Of a DNA stretch of 64,000 bases, positions 34,253 to 42,085 are shown piece after piece. The stretch's first letter is position 1. Every line of letters starts with the position of its first letter. Position numbers and translations under genes: made by a program. The notes under the pieces were generated by a model. That model searched no databases, was not told the DNA's origin, and saw only the letters and a program-made list of their open reading frames with translations. Source of the DNA: Methanofollis sp. UBA420 (GTDB lineage Archaea; Halobacteriota; Methanomicrobia; Methanomicrobiales; Methanofollaceae); assembly GCF_002498315.1 (NCBI RefSeq), contig NZ_DAGX01000002.1, positions 810,067-874,066 of the forward strand, in the 5' to 3' direction.

Positions 34253-34884
34253 CCGACCACCTGCACAGGTTCGGGGCGTTCCATCAACCTGTCGACGGAC
34301 GAGAGGGCGGAAAGGGTTTCGGCCTCCTCCATCCCGAAGAGGGAGCAGAGGCCGACGGCCTCGCGCACGCTCCGAAGGTCGAGGACAGACCTGGCATTGC
34401 TTGCAACGGTGAGGGGAAAGCCGTAGTGGCGCTGGAGGACGAGGACGTCCGCGTAACGCTGGAACACCCTCTGCCTCTCCCGGCCCCGCAGGGATATGAC
34501 CGGCGCAAGGTCGATCTCGATGGCGACGCCGTTTTCAGCAGCGGTCCGGGCGGCGACGTGGTCGAAAGCGTGTTTTCCGGCATGGCTAAGACCCCTCAGC
34601 ACGTGGACCCCGCCGAGGGAAACGGCCGACCTGTTGAAGCCTTCTTCACCTGCTTCGACCATCACAAGAGCCCCGGCAGGGGCGCGGCGCACTCCCCGCG
34701 TCAGGTCCCTGACATGTGCTGCCGCGATCACGATGCCCGGGATCACCCGCACGCCAAAGAACTCACCGTTCCCGCTGGTCGAAACGATCCGGTCAAAACC
34801 GCAGTCCCGTGCTTCGAGGGCCATGCGAGGGAGGGTCGTGTCGCCGTCAGGATAGGGATGCACGCAGGCATCGGTGTACGCCAT
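34249..34884 (-). CDS. rnp3: Ribonuclease P protein component 3 (Rpp30)
   Basis: A 211-residue TIM-barrel-like RNase P subunit: YTDACVHPYPDG at the N-terminus, RIVSTSGNGEFFGVRVIPG, VAIEIDLAPVISLRGRERQR and FPLTVASNARSVLDLRS are the family blocks. ATG 34884 is preceded by TTGGAGTG at good spacing; a longer reading from 35028 runs antisense-like into L15e and is rejected. Encoded directly before its partner rnp2. Confidence 0.92.
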   Translation of the reverse strand: MAYTDACVHPYPDGDTTLPRMALEARDCGFDRIVSTSGNGEFFGVRVIPGIVIAAAHVRDLTRGVRRAPAGALVMVEAGEEGFNRSAVSLGGVHVLRGLSHAGKHAFDHVAARTAAENGVAIEIDLAPVISLRGRERQRVFQRYADVLVLQRHYGFPLTVASNARSVLDLRSVREAVGLCSLFGMEEAETLSALSSVDRLMERPEPVQVVG

Positions 34885-34912
34885 TGGTGCACTCCAAAAA
34901 ATAAGGGGATGG

Positions 34913-35503
34913 TTACTTTCCTTTGTTCGCGTTGGACCGGATGCTCGGGCGGGTCTTCTCGGTGCCCGTGCCCTTGTGCCTCTGGCCACGGCCCTTCCGT
35001 CCGGCCATCGTCTTGCCGCGTTCGGCACGGCCGCGCTGGTTCGCCTGGCCGACCCATGCGAGCTGCGGGTCGCTCATCACGGACGGGTGGCTACCGTCGA
35101 CGAGGATGATCTCGTACCACTTGTTGCGGCCGTCTTCGCCGACCCAGTACGAGTTGAGGACTTCCATGTTCCGGTACTTCTTGGAGGCACGCTCCTCGGC
35201 GATCCGCTGGATGCTCTTGCCAGCGGTGATCCGGCGCATGCCCATCCTGGCGGTCCTGCGACCGCGGATGTACCTGGACTTCCTCCTGCCGCCCCTGCGG
35301 ATACGTGCCCGCACAACGATGACACCCTGCTTGGCCTTGTAGCCGAGGGAGTGTGCACGGTCGATCCTGGTCGGGCGAACGAGCCGCACGACTGCACCCT
35401 CGCGCCTCCAGGTCTGCATCCGCTCCCAGAGGAGCGCCTTGACCTCGGTGGCGTCGGGGTTTCTCCATGCCTCACGAACGTAGGCATACATTGACTTTGC
35501 CAT
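34913..35503 (-). CDS. rpl15e: 50S ribosomal protein L15e
   Basis: A 196-residue basic ribosomal protein (eL15). The N-terminal SMYAYVREAWRNPD, the central RRGGRRKSRYIRGRRTARMG and the C-terminal basic GRKGRGQRHKGTGTEKTRPS are typical. It is the first gene of the long minus-strand operon continuing through RNase P, proteasome, SBDS, L37Ae, RpoP, Brix, Pcc1 and prefoldin. A strong GAGGTGA ribosome binding site precedes the ATG. Confidence 0.97.
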   Translation of the reverse strand: MAKSMYAYVREAWRNPDATEVKALLWERMQTWRREGAVVRLVRPTRIDRAHSLGYKAKQGVIVVRARIRRGGRRKSRYIRGRRTARMGMRRITAGKSIQRIAEERASKKYRNMEVLNSYWVGEDGRNKWYEIILVDGSHPSVMSDPQLAWVGQANQRGRAERGKTMAGRKGRGQRHKGTGTEKTRPSIRSNANKGK

Positions 35504-35557
35504 TGCAATTCACCTCAGGTTCAGCGCAATAAGTGCGCCACATTCCTTGATGGGATA

Positions 35558-35600
35558 CCTGTACTGGTGGGTTTTGTAATATTATTAATATTAGTACAGG
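35558..35600 (-). promoter_or_regulatory. AT-rich promoter of the L15e operon flanked by inverted repeats
   Basis: TAATATTATTAATATTA (35577-35593) is a likely TATA region about 75-90 nt upstream of the L15e start. It is flanked by CCTGTACT (35558-35565) and AGTACAGG (35593-35600), perfect 8-base inverted repeats 27 nt apart, suggestive of an operator. Confidence 0.5.
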
Positions 35601-35639
35601 ACGGAAGAGCGGCAACCCAAAATCGAGAACAAAAAGGTA

Positions 35640-35890
35640 CTCTCCATCTTCTGGATCTTTGTTCACTCTTCCCCGGAGCAAGCCTACAGCGGGGGTCCGG
35701 CGTAAATCTCCGGCTCTGATGGTGGAGAAGGAGATAGATCGGCACCCTCTTCTGGGGGACTACGCCCCCGGCCCCCCGCCATCAGGATAGGACGGGAATG
35801 GCAGTCCCGCTCATCAGATCTCCGGCTCTTTTTCCCGGGTTCAATCCGGAGTGGGGTTCGGGGGTGAAACCCCCGGACGAGATTATGGGG
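35640..35890. repeat. Mosaic repeat, copy 5
   Basis: The 406-base gap 35504-35909 has, beyond the L15e promoter, family words GGGGGACTACGCCCCC (35755-35770), ATCAGGATAGGACGGGAAT (35781-35799), ATCTCCGGCTCT repeated at 35705-35716 and 35818-35829, and GGTTCGGGGGTGAAACCCCC (35855-35874). Compared with copies 1-3 the ATC/GAT hairpins are missing, leaving the GC-rich part. No gene is seen. Confidence 0.6.
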
Positions 35891-35909
35891 AAGACAGCGG
35901 ATCAGTGCC

Positions 35910-36380
35910 TCACGCCGCGCCCTTCTTCTTCTCGACGACCCGGATCCCCTCGATCCTGGTTACAGGGTACTGCCCGTTCTCGTCCTTCTCCGCGGACTTC
36001 ACCATGTCCCAGACAGTGAGGAGCGCGACAGAGACGCCGGTGAGGGCGTCCATCTCGACGCCGGTCTTGCCGTACGAGCGGACCCTGACCCGTGCTATGA
36101 TGCAGTCCTCCCCTTCCTCGAAGTCGGTCTCCACGCCGCCGAGGGCGAGGGGGTGGCACATCGGGATGATGCGGGAGGCGTCCTTCACCGCCATGGTGGC
36201 GGCGACCCGCGCCGTGGCCAGGACATTGCCTTTGATGACGGTCCCGTCACGGATCGCCGCAAGAGTCTCCTCCCGCAGGTAGATCCGGCCCTCCGCGACC
36301 GCTTCCCGCACGACATCGGGCTTGTCGGAGACGTCGACCATGCGGGCGCGGTCGTCCGCGATATGGGTGAATTCAACCAT
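35910..36380 (-). CDS. moaC: Cyclic pyranopterin monophosphate synthase MoaC
   Basis: A 156-residue enzyme of molybdopterin (tungstopterin) cofactor synthesis, needed for formylmethanofuran dehydrogenase and formate dehydrogenase. Signatures: MVDVSDKPDVVREAVAEG, IPMCHPLALG and GKTGVEMDALTGVSVALLTVWDM. It overlaps the end of nnr by 8 nt, so they are co-transcribed with nnr first. Confidence 0.96.
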   Translation of the reverse strand: MVEFTHIADDRARMVDVSDKPDVVREAVAEGRIYLREETLAAIRDGTVIKGNVLATARVAATMAVKDASRIIPMCHPLALGGVETDFEEGEDCIIARVRVRSYGKTGVEMDALTGVSVALLTVWDMVKSAEKDENGQYPVTRIEGIRVVEKKKGAA

Positions 36381-37758
36381 ACAGTACCTCTGGAATGCGG
36401 GCGAGCATTTCTGTTGCGGTCATGCCGGCGTCCCGCCCGGCGGCCGCTGCCTCGCCGGCGAGGCCGTTCGCATAGGCCGCGACGCATGCGGCGTCGAAGG
36501 CCGGGAGGCGGCAGAAGAGGCCGGCCGCAAGCCCGGCGAGGACGTCACCTGTCCCGCCGACTGTCATCGCGGGGCAGCCCGTCCTGTTGAAGCGGACCCG
36601 CTGGCCGTCAGAGATGATGTCGACGGCACCTTTCAGGAGGACAGCGGCGCCCTCGGGCACGGCCCCGCGCACGGTCCGGGCGCGGTCACGCAAGGATGAG
36701 GGGAGGGGGCGGCCGAAGGCCCTGACAAACTCTGCGGCATGGGGGGTGTAGACCGTCTCCGGCCCCGCGGGGAGGGGAGGGCGGAGGGCGTCGGCGTCGA
36801 GGACGAGCCTTTTCGCATGCCGGGCGAGGGCCGTCACCACGTCGTGGCTCTCCGTGCCGAGGCCGTTCCCACAGAGGACGACGTCGGCCCTCTCCGCGAG
36901 GGGGACGAGAGCGGCGAGGTGCTCGTCGCCAATCGCCCGACCGAATAGGGGGACGTGGATGAGGTCGGGGTTCTCCACGTACGCGGGGGAGGCGACACGC
37001 ACGATGTCGGCACCGGCCCTGAGCGCGGCCATGCCGGCGAGGAAGGGGGCGCCCTGGTACGGCCCGCCGCCGACGACAAGCACCTCGCCGCCGGCCCCCT
37101 TGTGGGCTGAAGGCCCCTTCGGCCGCAGGCAGAGGAGGTCGCCGGGGCCGGTGCAGATCTCGGCTGCAAGGGGGATGCCGATCTCCGCCACCCGGCCGCC
37201 CGCCTCCTTCGGGCGGTGGAAGGTGACGATCAGATCTGAACGCGCCCCGGGCGTCGGCACGTCGACCGCCACCACGCGGGCCGCGCTCGCGTTCATGAGC
37301 CCGACCATCGAGAGCAGGGGCTCCCGCGGCACGCCCAGGGCCCCGGTGCCGAGCATGGCGTCGACGATCAGGTCGGCCCTCGCGAAGAGGGGGGAGAGGG
37401 CCTCCACGTCGGCCGGCACGCGCACCTCGTGGAGGGCGGCCGGGCAGGCGCGGAGGGCGGCGAGCTGGGCAAGGAAGTCAGGGGTAGCGGAGCCGTATGC
37501 CGGACAGACCACGTCCACCTCAGAGTCCTGGAGGTGGCGGGCGACGACGAGGCCGTCGCCGCCATTGTTCCGCCGCCCGCAGAGGACGAGCACCCGCGAC
37601 GGCGAGGACTCCCGCACCGCCGCAACGATCGCGAGGCCGGCCGCCTCCATCAACTGGAGACCGGAGACGCCGAGGGCCATGCTGTTCCTGTCCACCGCAC
37701 GCATCCGCTCGGGCGTGATCACGCCCGTCTCGCAGAACTCCCTCAGATCCTCAAACAT
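36373..37758 (-). CDS. nnr: Bifunctional NAD(P)H-hydrate epimerase/dehydratase
   Basis: A 461-residue repair enzyme for hydrated NADH/NADPH. The N-terminal YjeF-type epimerase has LMEAAGLAIV and LCGRRNNGGDGLVVARHL; the C-terminal ADP-dependent dehydratase has VVGGGPYQGAPFLAGMAAL, LDADALRP and CPAMTVGGTGDVLAGLAAG. ATG 37758 begins the epimerase domain; an in-frame reading from 37938 adds a low-complexity N-terminus and is rejected. Paired with moaC. Confidence 0.93.
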   Translation of the reverse strand: MFEDLREFCETGVITPERMRAVDRNSMALGVSGLQLMEAAGLAIVAAVRESSPSRVLVLCGRRNNGGDGLVVARHLQDSEVDVVCPAYGSATPDFLAQLAALRACPAALHEVRVPADVEALSPLFARADLIVDAMLGTGALGVPREPLLSMVGLMNASAARVVAVDVPTPGARSDLIVTFHRPKEAGGRVAEIGIPLAAEICTGPGDLLCLRPKGPSAHKGAGGEVLVVGGGPYQGAPFLAGMAALRAGADIVRVASPAYVENPDLIHVPLFGRAIGDEHLAALVPLAERADVVLCGNGLGTESHDVVTALARHAKRLVLDADALRPPLPAGPETVYTPHAAEFVRAFGRPLPSSLRDRARTVRGAVPEGAAVLLKGAVDIISDGQRVRFNRTGCPAMTVGGTGDVLAGLAAGLFCRLPAFDAACVAAYANGLAGEAAAAGRDAGMTATEMLARIPEVLYG

Positions 37759-38240
37759 CAGATGCCCGGTGGGAGGCGGGAAGATAGAAAGGTTGCGAAG
37801 GGGGTGCGCGGGGAGAGAGGGATCGATATGCGGAAACCTCCGGGGCGGGACATGACCCACAACAGGGAGATGCAGGGAATCCATGCAGGTTCCGCCGGAA
37901 AAAAGGAAGAGACAGGGTCGGGAACGGTACAGCAACAATCCAATGAGAGGGGGAGTGCCGGGAGAAGATCATGACAATAGGAGACATTCAGGGACTGCAG
38001 GCAATGTGCAGTATCTGTCAGGGAAAAATGACCATTACCACATGCAGGAATGACCAGCAATACAGGAAAACACTCCTGAAGAACTCGATAATGAGACAGA
38101 TATCTAAAAATACATATAAAGAATAAAATTAAACTTTTTTAAGATGCACAAATAACAACCCATAAATATTATATCGCGTTAATAATCCGTCATTATATAG
38201 ACTGTACCCAGAATGTGCAGATCCGGAGGATCGAGAATCT
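37759..38240 (+). promoter_or_regulatory. AT-rich intergenic region with promoter of the fibre locus
   Basis: No supported gene in these 482 bases. The right part (38095-38215) is strikingly AT-rich, unlike the GC-rich surroundings, and contains CATTATATAGAC (38190-38201) as TATA box; transcription should begin near 38222. A strong GGAGGATC ribosome binding site (38225-38232) precedes ATG 38241. The long AT-rich tract suggests activator binding or DNA bending. Confidence 0.55.
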
Positions 38241-38900
38241 ATGAAATCAAGAGTATTGTACGGAGTCATGGGCATAGCCCTGGTGGCGCTCTTCATCGGC
38301 GGCGGCACCTATGCGTACTTTAGCGACACAGAAACGAGCGAGGGGAACGTCTTCAGCGCCGGGACGCTGAACCTCACCGTCGAAAGCGACGGCACCCTGC
38401 CGTTTGCCTTCGACAACCTGAAACCAGGGGACATGGGAGTCCTGGCAGACCCCTGGCGGATCAACAACACCGGCACCATCGCCGGGAACCTCACCATCAC
38501 GTGCGGGAAGATCATCAACAACGAGAACGGGCTGACAGAGCCTGAAGAGAGTGTGGACTCCACTGGCGGCGTGCTTGAAGGCGAGCTCGGCGTAAACCTC
38601 ACGGTGGCGTTCTGGGTCGACAGCAATGCTGACAACACCTGGAATGCAGGGGACTATTGCCTCTATGCAAATGGAGACAAGGTAGATTACAACAGCGGTG
38701 ACGCGCTTCCCGACGATGCCTTCACACCCCTGAACGAGTACAGCGAAAAGAGCTGGGCCAACCTGGCGACCATCGCCGCAGGAGAGACGGCAGGCACCTT
38801 CCATGTGGAGTATGACCTCCCCTGGGAGACCGGGAACGAGGTCCAGAGCGACACCTGCACCTTCGACCTCATCTTCAAGCTTGAACAGGCACGCACGTAA
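38241..38900 (+). CDS. TasA/CalY-like secreted fibre subunit with SipW-type signal peptide
   Basis: A 219-residue secreted protein. The signal region (MKSRVLYGVMGIALVALFIG, then GGTYAYFSDTETSEGNVFSA) is the SipW-dependent type of the TasA/camelysin family; the mature part is a beta-sandwich (AGTLNLTVESDG, FDNLKPGDMG, TFHVEYDLPWETG). TasA relatives polymerise into biofilm fibres in Bacillus, and archaeal bundling pili use the same fold. Strong promoter and ribosome binding site and first position in the locus mark it as the main subunit. The dedicated signal peptidase follows after 35 nt. Confidence 0.88.
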   Translation: MKSRVLYGVMGIALVALFIGGGTYAYFSDTETSEGNVFSAGTLNLTVESDGTLPFAFDNLKPGDMGVLADPWRINNTGTIAGNLTITCGKIINNENGLTEPEESVDSTGGVLEGELGVNLTVAFWVDSNADNTWNAGDYCLYANGDKVDYNSGDALPDDAFTPLNEYSEKSWANLATIAAGETAGTFHVEYDLPWETGNEVQSDTCTFDLIFKLEQART

Positions 38901-38935
38901 TCCGAACCCCATTTCAGGGCCAGAGGAAGAATAAA

Positions 38936-39418
38936 ATGCACCCCCTTGCCGGAAGGGCCTGCACGGTCCTCCTTGTCGTAGCCGCCCTCGTCGTCGTCGC
39001 CGCAGTCCTTGCGGGCTGGCAGGTCGAGGTCGTGCTCTCCGGGAGCATGGAACCGGCAATCCCGGTCGGCGGGGTGGTGGTGACCGCCCCTGTCTCCCCA
39101 GAGGATGTGCGGGCAGGCGACATCATCACCTTCAGCTCGGGCGGGCACCATGTCACCCACCGGGTGACCGCGGTGGTGGAGGGGCCGACGGCCGGTTTCA
39201 TCACCCGCGGCGACGCCAACGAGGACGCAGACCCCGTGCCGGTAGCGGCCGGGGACGTCGTCGGCAGGGCCCTCTTCTCCCTCCCCTTCCTTGGTTACCT
39301 TGCCGTCTTCGTCAGGACGCCGGCCGGGTTCTTCCTCACTCTCCTCGTCCCCGGCCTCGTCCTTGTCGCCCTGGAGGTGCAGACCCTCAGGGGAAAACGC
39401 AGCGAGAGGGAGGGATAA
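38936..39418 (+). CDS. SipW-like signal peptidase I
   Basis: A 160-residue membrane serine protease of the ER/archaeal type. Nucleophile Ser37 lies in VLSGSMEPAIPVGG, the His of THRVTAV (residue 75) replaces the bacterial Lys, and Asp residues are in TRGDANEDADP (91-100). Hydrophobic helices flank the domain (about 9-27 and 110-150). Placement between a TasA-like gene and two further secreted proteins indicates a dedicated processing enzyme for this locus. Confidence 0.9.
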   Translation: MHPLAGRACTVLLVVAALVVVAAVLAGWQVEVVLSGSMEPAIPVGGVVVTAPVSPEDVRAGDIITFSSGGHHVTHRVTAVVEGPTAGFITRGDANEDADPVPVAAGDVVGRALFSLPFLGYLAVFVRTPAGFFLTLLVPGLVLVALEVQTLRGKRSEREG

Positions 39419-39421
39419 GTC

Positions 39422-40909
39422 ATGGGAGAGTGGCGGGGGGCGCTGACGGCCACGGTCCTTCTCCTCCTCCTTGCCGGGGGGTGCTGGACAGTCGAAGGAC
39501 TCTTCTTCGACCAGGAAGACACAGGAACGTCTACCTTCGCCGCGTACGTGCCCGGACTCTGGGAGCAGACCATCAGGGCAGACTTCGAGAACGGCACAGG
39601 CGATGGCGTCGCGGTCTCACCCGCCGGCGACGTCGCCCTCGCGGCAGGCGGCGGGAGTTTCATGCTCTTCTGGGAGGACGAAACGGTCCCGGAGAACTGG
39701 ACCTGCGTCTCCAACGAAGGAGGGGATTATTACCACCGCTTCCCCCGCGGGGCGGCAGAGTATGGCGGTGAGGGGGGTACGGAGAACCACACCCATACAG
39801 GGGAGGTGACGGGGTGCTCGGGGCCATCACGTACAACAACACAGAAATGGAGATTCTGGAACTTGGGCACGAAGGAGTGCGCATCCCCTGCCCACACACA
39901 CACCGGCACCACAAGCGTTGCCAGTGCCTCCCATCTTCCCCCCTACCGGGACTTCAGGATCATCAGATACGACGGCGACATCCCCTGCATCATCCCGGCC
40001 GGTGCGATCGGCATCTTCGAAGATCTCCCAGCCGGGGACTGGGAGCAGGCATACGGGGACGATCGCTACCTCAGGGGCGGGGCTGTGACGGGCACGGGGG
40101 GATCGCAGGATCACACCCACGAGGTCACTGTCACGGCCGGGGGGGCCTCGGAGGTGGTCACAATCAATGTCAGGTGGGTGTTCGAGGGTGAGGAGATCGA
40201 GATCGCAGGCCCTGGACACACCCACGAACAGACAGGGACGATCGACGAGGCGGAAAACAAACCCCCCTTTATGACGGTGCGTCTGGGACGGGCAGGAAAC
40301 GACAACCCTCTCCCTGCCGGCCTCATCGCCATGCACACCACAGGACCGGGTGAAGGGTGGAGTGTCGTCTCCGACTTTGAAGGCTACTTCATCAGGGACA
40401 CAGGGACATACGGGGAGACCGGCGGCACGGAGACACACACCCATTCCAATAAGACATTCGAAACAGGCAACCCCACCCAGATCGAGCAGAAGGAGATGGG
40501 AAAGGGGGAGTATGACAGAAAAGAGGTCGCGGACCCCGCTCACACCCACACCCTCGACCTCTCCTTCTCCGAAGACGCCGCCATCCCGCCATACAGGGAC
40601 ACCATCTTTGCACGGGCAGAGTACGCCCTCGAAGGCACCCTCGAGAGCGTGGTCTTTGACACAGGCATCGAAGGCGCCACCTGGAACGCCTTTTTCTGGG
40701 ACAGGACGACAGAGGAGGGGGCGACCGCGATCACGATGGAGGGCAGGGCGTCCGATGCCCCCTTCGGGCAGAGCGATGCCTCCCCCGCCTGGACGGACCC
40801 GGCCGGCGGCCTCCCGAAAGGGCGGTACATGCAGTGGAGGGCCACCCTGACCACGACGGACAGCACACAGACCCCCGTCCTTCACGCGGTGCGGGTGTAC
40901 TACTATTGA
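39422..40909 (+). CDS. Secreted protein with three 108-residue collar-like HTH-motif repeats
   Basis: A 495-residue protein beginning 3 nt after the peptidase stop. An N-terminal hydrophobic helix and FFDQEDTGTSTFAAY resemble the SipW-type signal. Residues about 78-400 are three tandem repeats like phage tail collar/fibre domains ((L/I)PAGxI...GW...YxxR...GG...HTH). His-Thr-His occurs at 123, 158, 231, 266, 339 and 374: spacing is exactly 35 within and 108 between repeats. In phage tail fibres HxH motifs bind iron. A separate C-terminal beta domain follows (about 405-495). Likely a metal-stabilised adhesin or fibre tip; function inferred. Confidence 0.7.
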   Translation: MGEWRGALTATVLLLLLAGGCWTVEGLFFDQEDTGTSTFAAYVPGLWEQTIRADFENGTGDGVAVSPAGDVALAAGGGSFMLFWEDETVPENWTCVSNEGGDYYHRFPRGAAEYGGEGGTENHTHTGEVTGCSGPSRTTTQKWRFWNLGTKECASPAHTHTGTTSVASASHLPPYRDFRIIRYDGDIPCIIPAGAIGIFEDLPAGDWEQAYGDDRYLRGGAVTGTGGSQDHTHEVTVTAGGASEVVTINVRWVFEGEEIEIAGPGHTHEQTGTIDEAENKPPFMTVRLGRAGNDNPLPAGLIAMHTTGPGEGWSVVSDFEGYFIRDTGTYGETGGTETHTHSNKTFETGNPTQIEQKEMGKGEYDRKEVADPAHTHTLDLSFSEDAAIPPYRDTIFARAEYALEGTLESVVFDTGIEGATWNAFFWDRTTEEGATAITMEGRASDAPFGQSDASPAWTDPAGGLPKGRYMQWRATLTTTDSTQTPVLHAVRVYYY

Positions 40910-40919
40910 GGGACGAACG

Positions 40920-41993
40920 ATGGAGAAAGACGCACGATACTGGAACAGACTGGTGATGGTGGCCCTGCTCTGCCCCCTCCTCGTCGCCGCGGCCCTGGGA
41001 GCGGTCGTCGACCTCACCCTCGACGGCCCGGGAGCCGGGGGCATGGCCTTCCCCGACCTCAAACCCGGCGACACCGGCACCACGACCGTACTCCTCCACA
41101 ATGCCGGGAGCGAAGGCGGCAGCGTCGCCGTCTGGGTCTCCGACATCACGGAGACGGACGCGAGGCAGGACGGCGCCAGGCTCGACACCTACCTCCTCTT
41201 CTCCCTCTCGAACGACCATCTCGCATCCACCCTCGACCTGCCCGCACCCATCACCTCCTTCCCGCAAGGACCGGGCGGCAGTCCCGCCGTCACCGTGACG
41301 CATCTGGAGGCCGGCGCGACCACCACACTCGTCTGGCACTGGGAGTTCAGGGAGACCGGGACCCCACAGGACGACGCCCAGGGCGACACCCTCGCCTTCA
41401 CCGTCCACTACACCCTCACCACCCTTCCCCCGGACGGCGGCGGAGGAGGGGGAGGAGGGGGAGGGCACAGGCAGGTCCAGGCCTCCTCCAGGAGCCAGAG
41501 CGGGCAGCACCCCGCACTCACCACCCTCCCGGAGGAGACCTTGACGATACCGACGACGGCTGCGGTGGCCGACGAACCGGCACCAGAGGACCGGATCCCC
41601 CTGCTCCAAGCCCTCCTCCTCATGCTCCTCATCGGGGGCATGGTCAGGCTGCGGCACGAGCCCTCCAGAGTTCTGAAGGTGGCGGCCGCCGCCGGCATAT
41701 TCCTCCTCCTCGTCGCCGCGCTCCCCCTTGACTACAGGATCCTCTGCTGGATGCAGCCGCCCGGCATCCTCCTCGCCGCCGCGGCACTCCTCATCCCGCC
41801 CACCGCCGGCTTCCTCAGCCAGAGGCAGCCGACGCCTCGCACCCTCTGGGCAGGGGAGTGCACTCTTCTCTTTTTCTCGGTGGCAGCAGGCTTCGGCCTC
41901 CTCGCCCTCGGCGCCGGCCCCCTGGAAAGTCTCCTTGGCCTGGCCGCCGTCTACCTCGTCACCCTCGGTGTCGTCCTCATCATGGAGAGGTAA
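40920..41993 (+). CDS. Membrane-anchored TasA-like domain protein with C-terminal helices
   Basis: A 357-residue protein: an N-terminal signal helix, a beta-sandwich ectodomain (residues 25-165; MAFPDLKPGDTGTTTVLLHN matches the LKPGD block of the first gene), a linker of ten consecutive glycines, then four to five hydrophobic helices (about 225-355). It looks like a membrane anchor or assembly platform for the TasA-like fibre. It is the last gene of the locus, 10 nt after the repeat protein. No known family name can be assigned with certainty. Confidence 0.7.
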   Translation: MEKDARYWNRLVMVALLCPLLVAAALGAVVDLTLDGPGAGGMAFPDLKPGDTGTTTVLLHNAGSEGGSVAVWVSDITETDARQDGARLDTYLLFSLSNDHLASTLDLPAPITSFPQGPGGSPAVTVTHLEAGATTTLVWHWEFRETGTPQDDAQGDTLAFTVHYTLTTLPPDGGGGGGGGGGHRQVQASSRSQSGQHPALTTLPEETLTIPTTAAVADEPAPEDRIPLLQALLLMLLIGGMVRLRHEPSRVLKVAAAAGIFLLLVAALPLDYRILCWMQPPGILLAAAALLIPPTAGFLSQRQPTPRTLWAGECTLLFFSVAAGFGLLALGAGPLESLLGLAAVYLVTLGVVLIMER

Positions 41994-42049
41994 GGCGGGA
42001 AAAATCCGTACAATCTGCCGGAGAGGGCGGCAAATCCGCCCGACCAATG

Positions 42050-42059
42050 GGTTATATCG
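42050..42059 (+). promoter_or_regulatory. TATA box of the RecJ-NAC-pyrBI operon
   Basis: GTTATATCGG lies 27-36 nt upstream of ATG 42086, consistent with a leaderless transcript. Confidence 0.45.
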
Positions 42060-42085
42060 GAGGGGCATGATAGTAGTGTAGTCAG

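Noticed and set aside
41440..41470. G-rich tract that might be a regulatory repeat
   Set aside because: It encodes the ten-glycine linker of the membrane-anchored TasA-like protein in the correct frame, so it is explained by coding.
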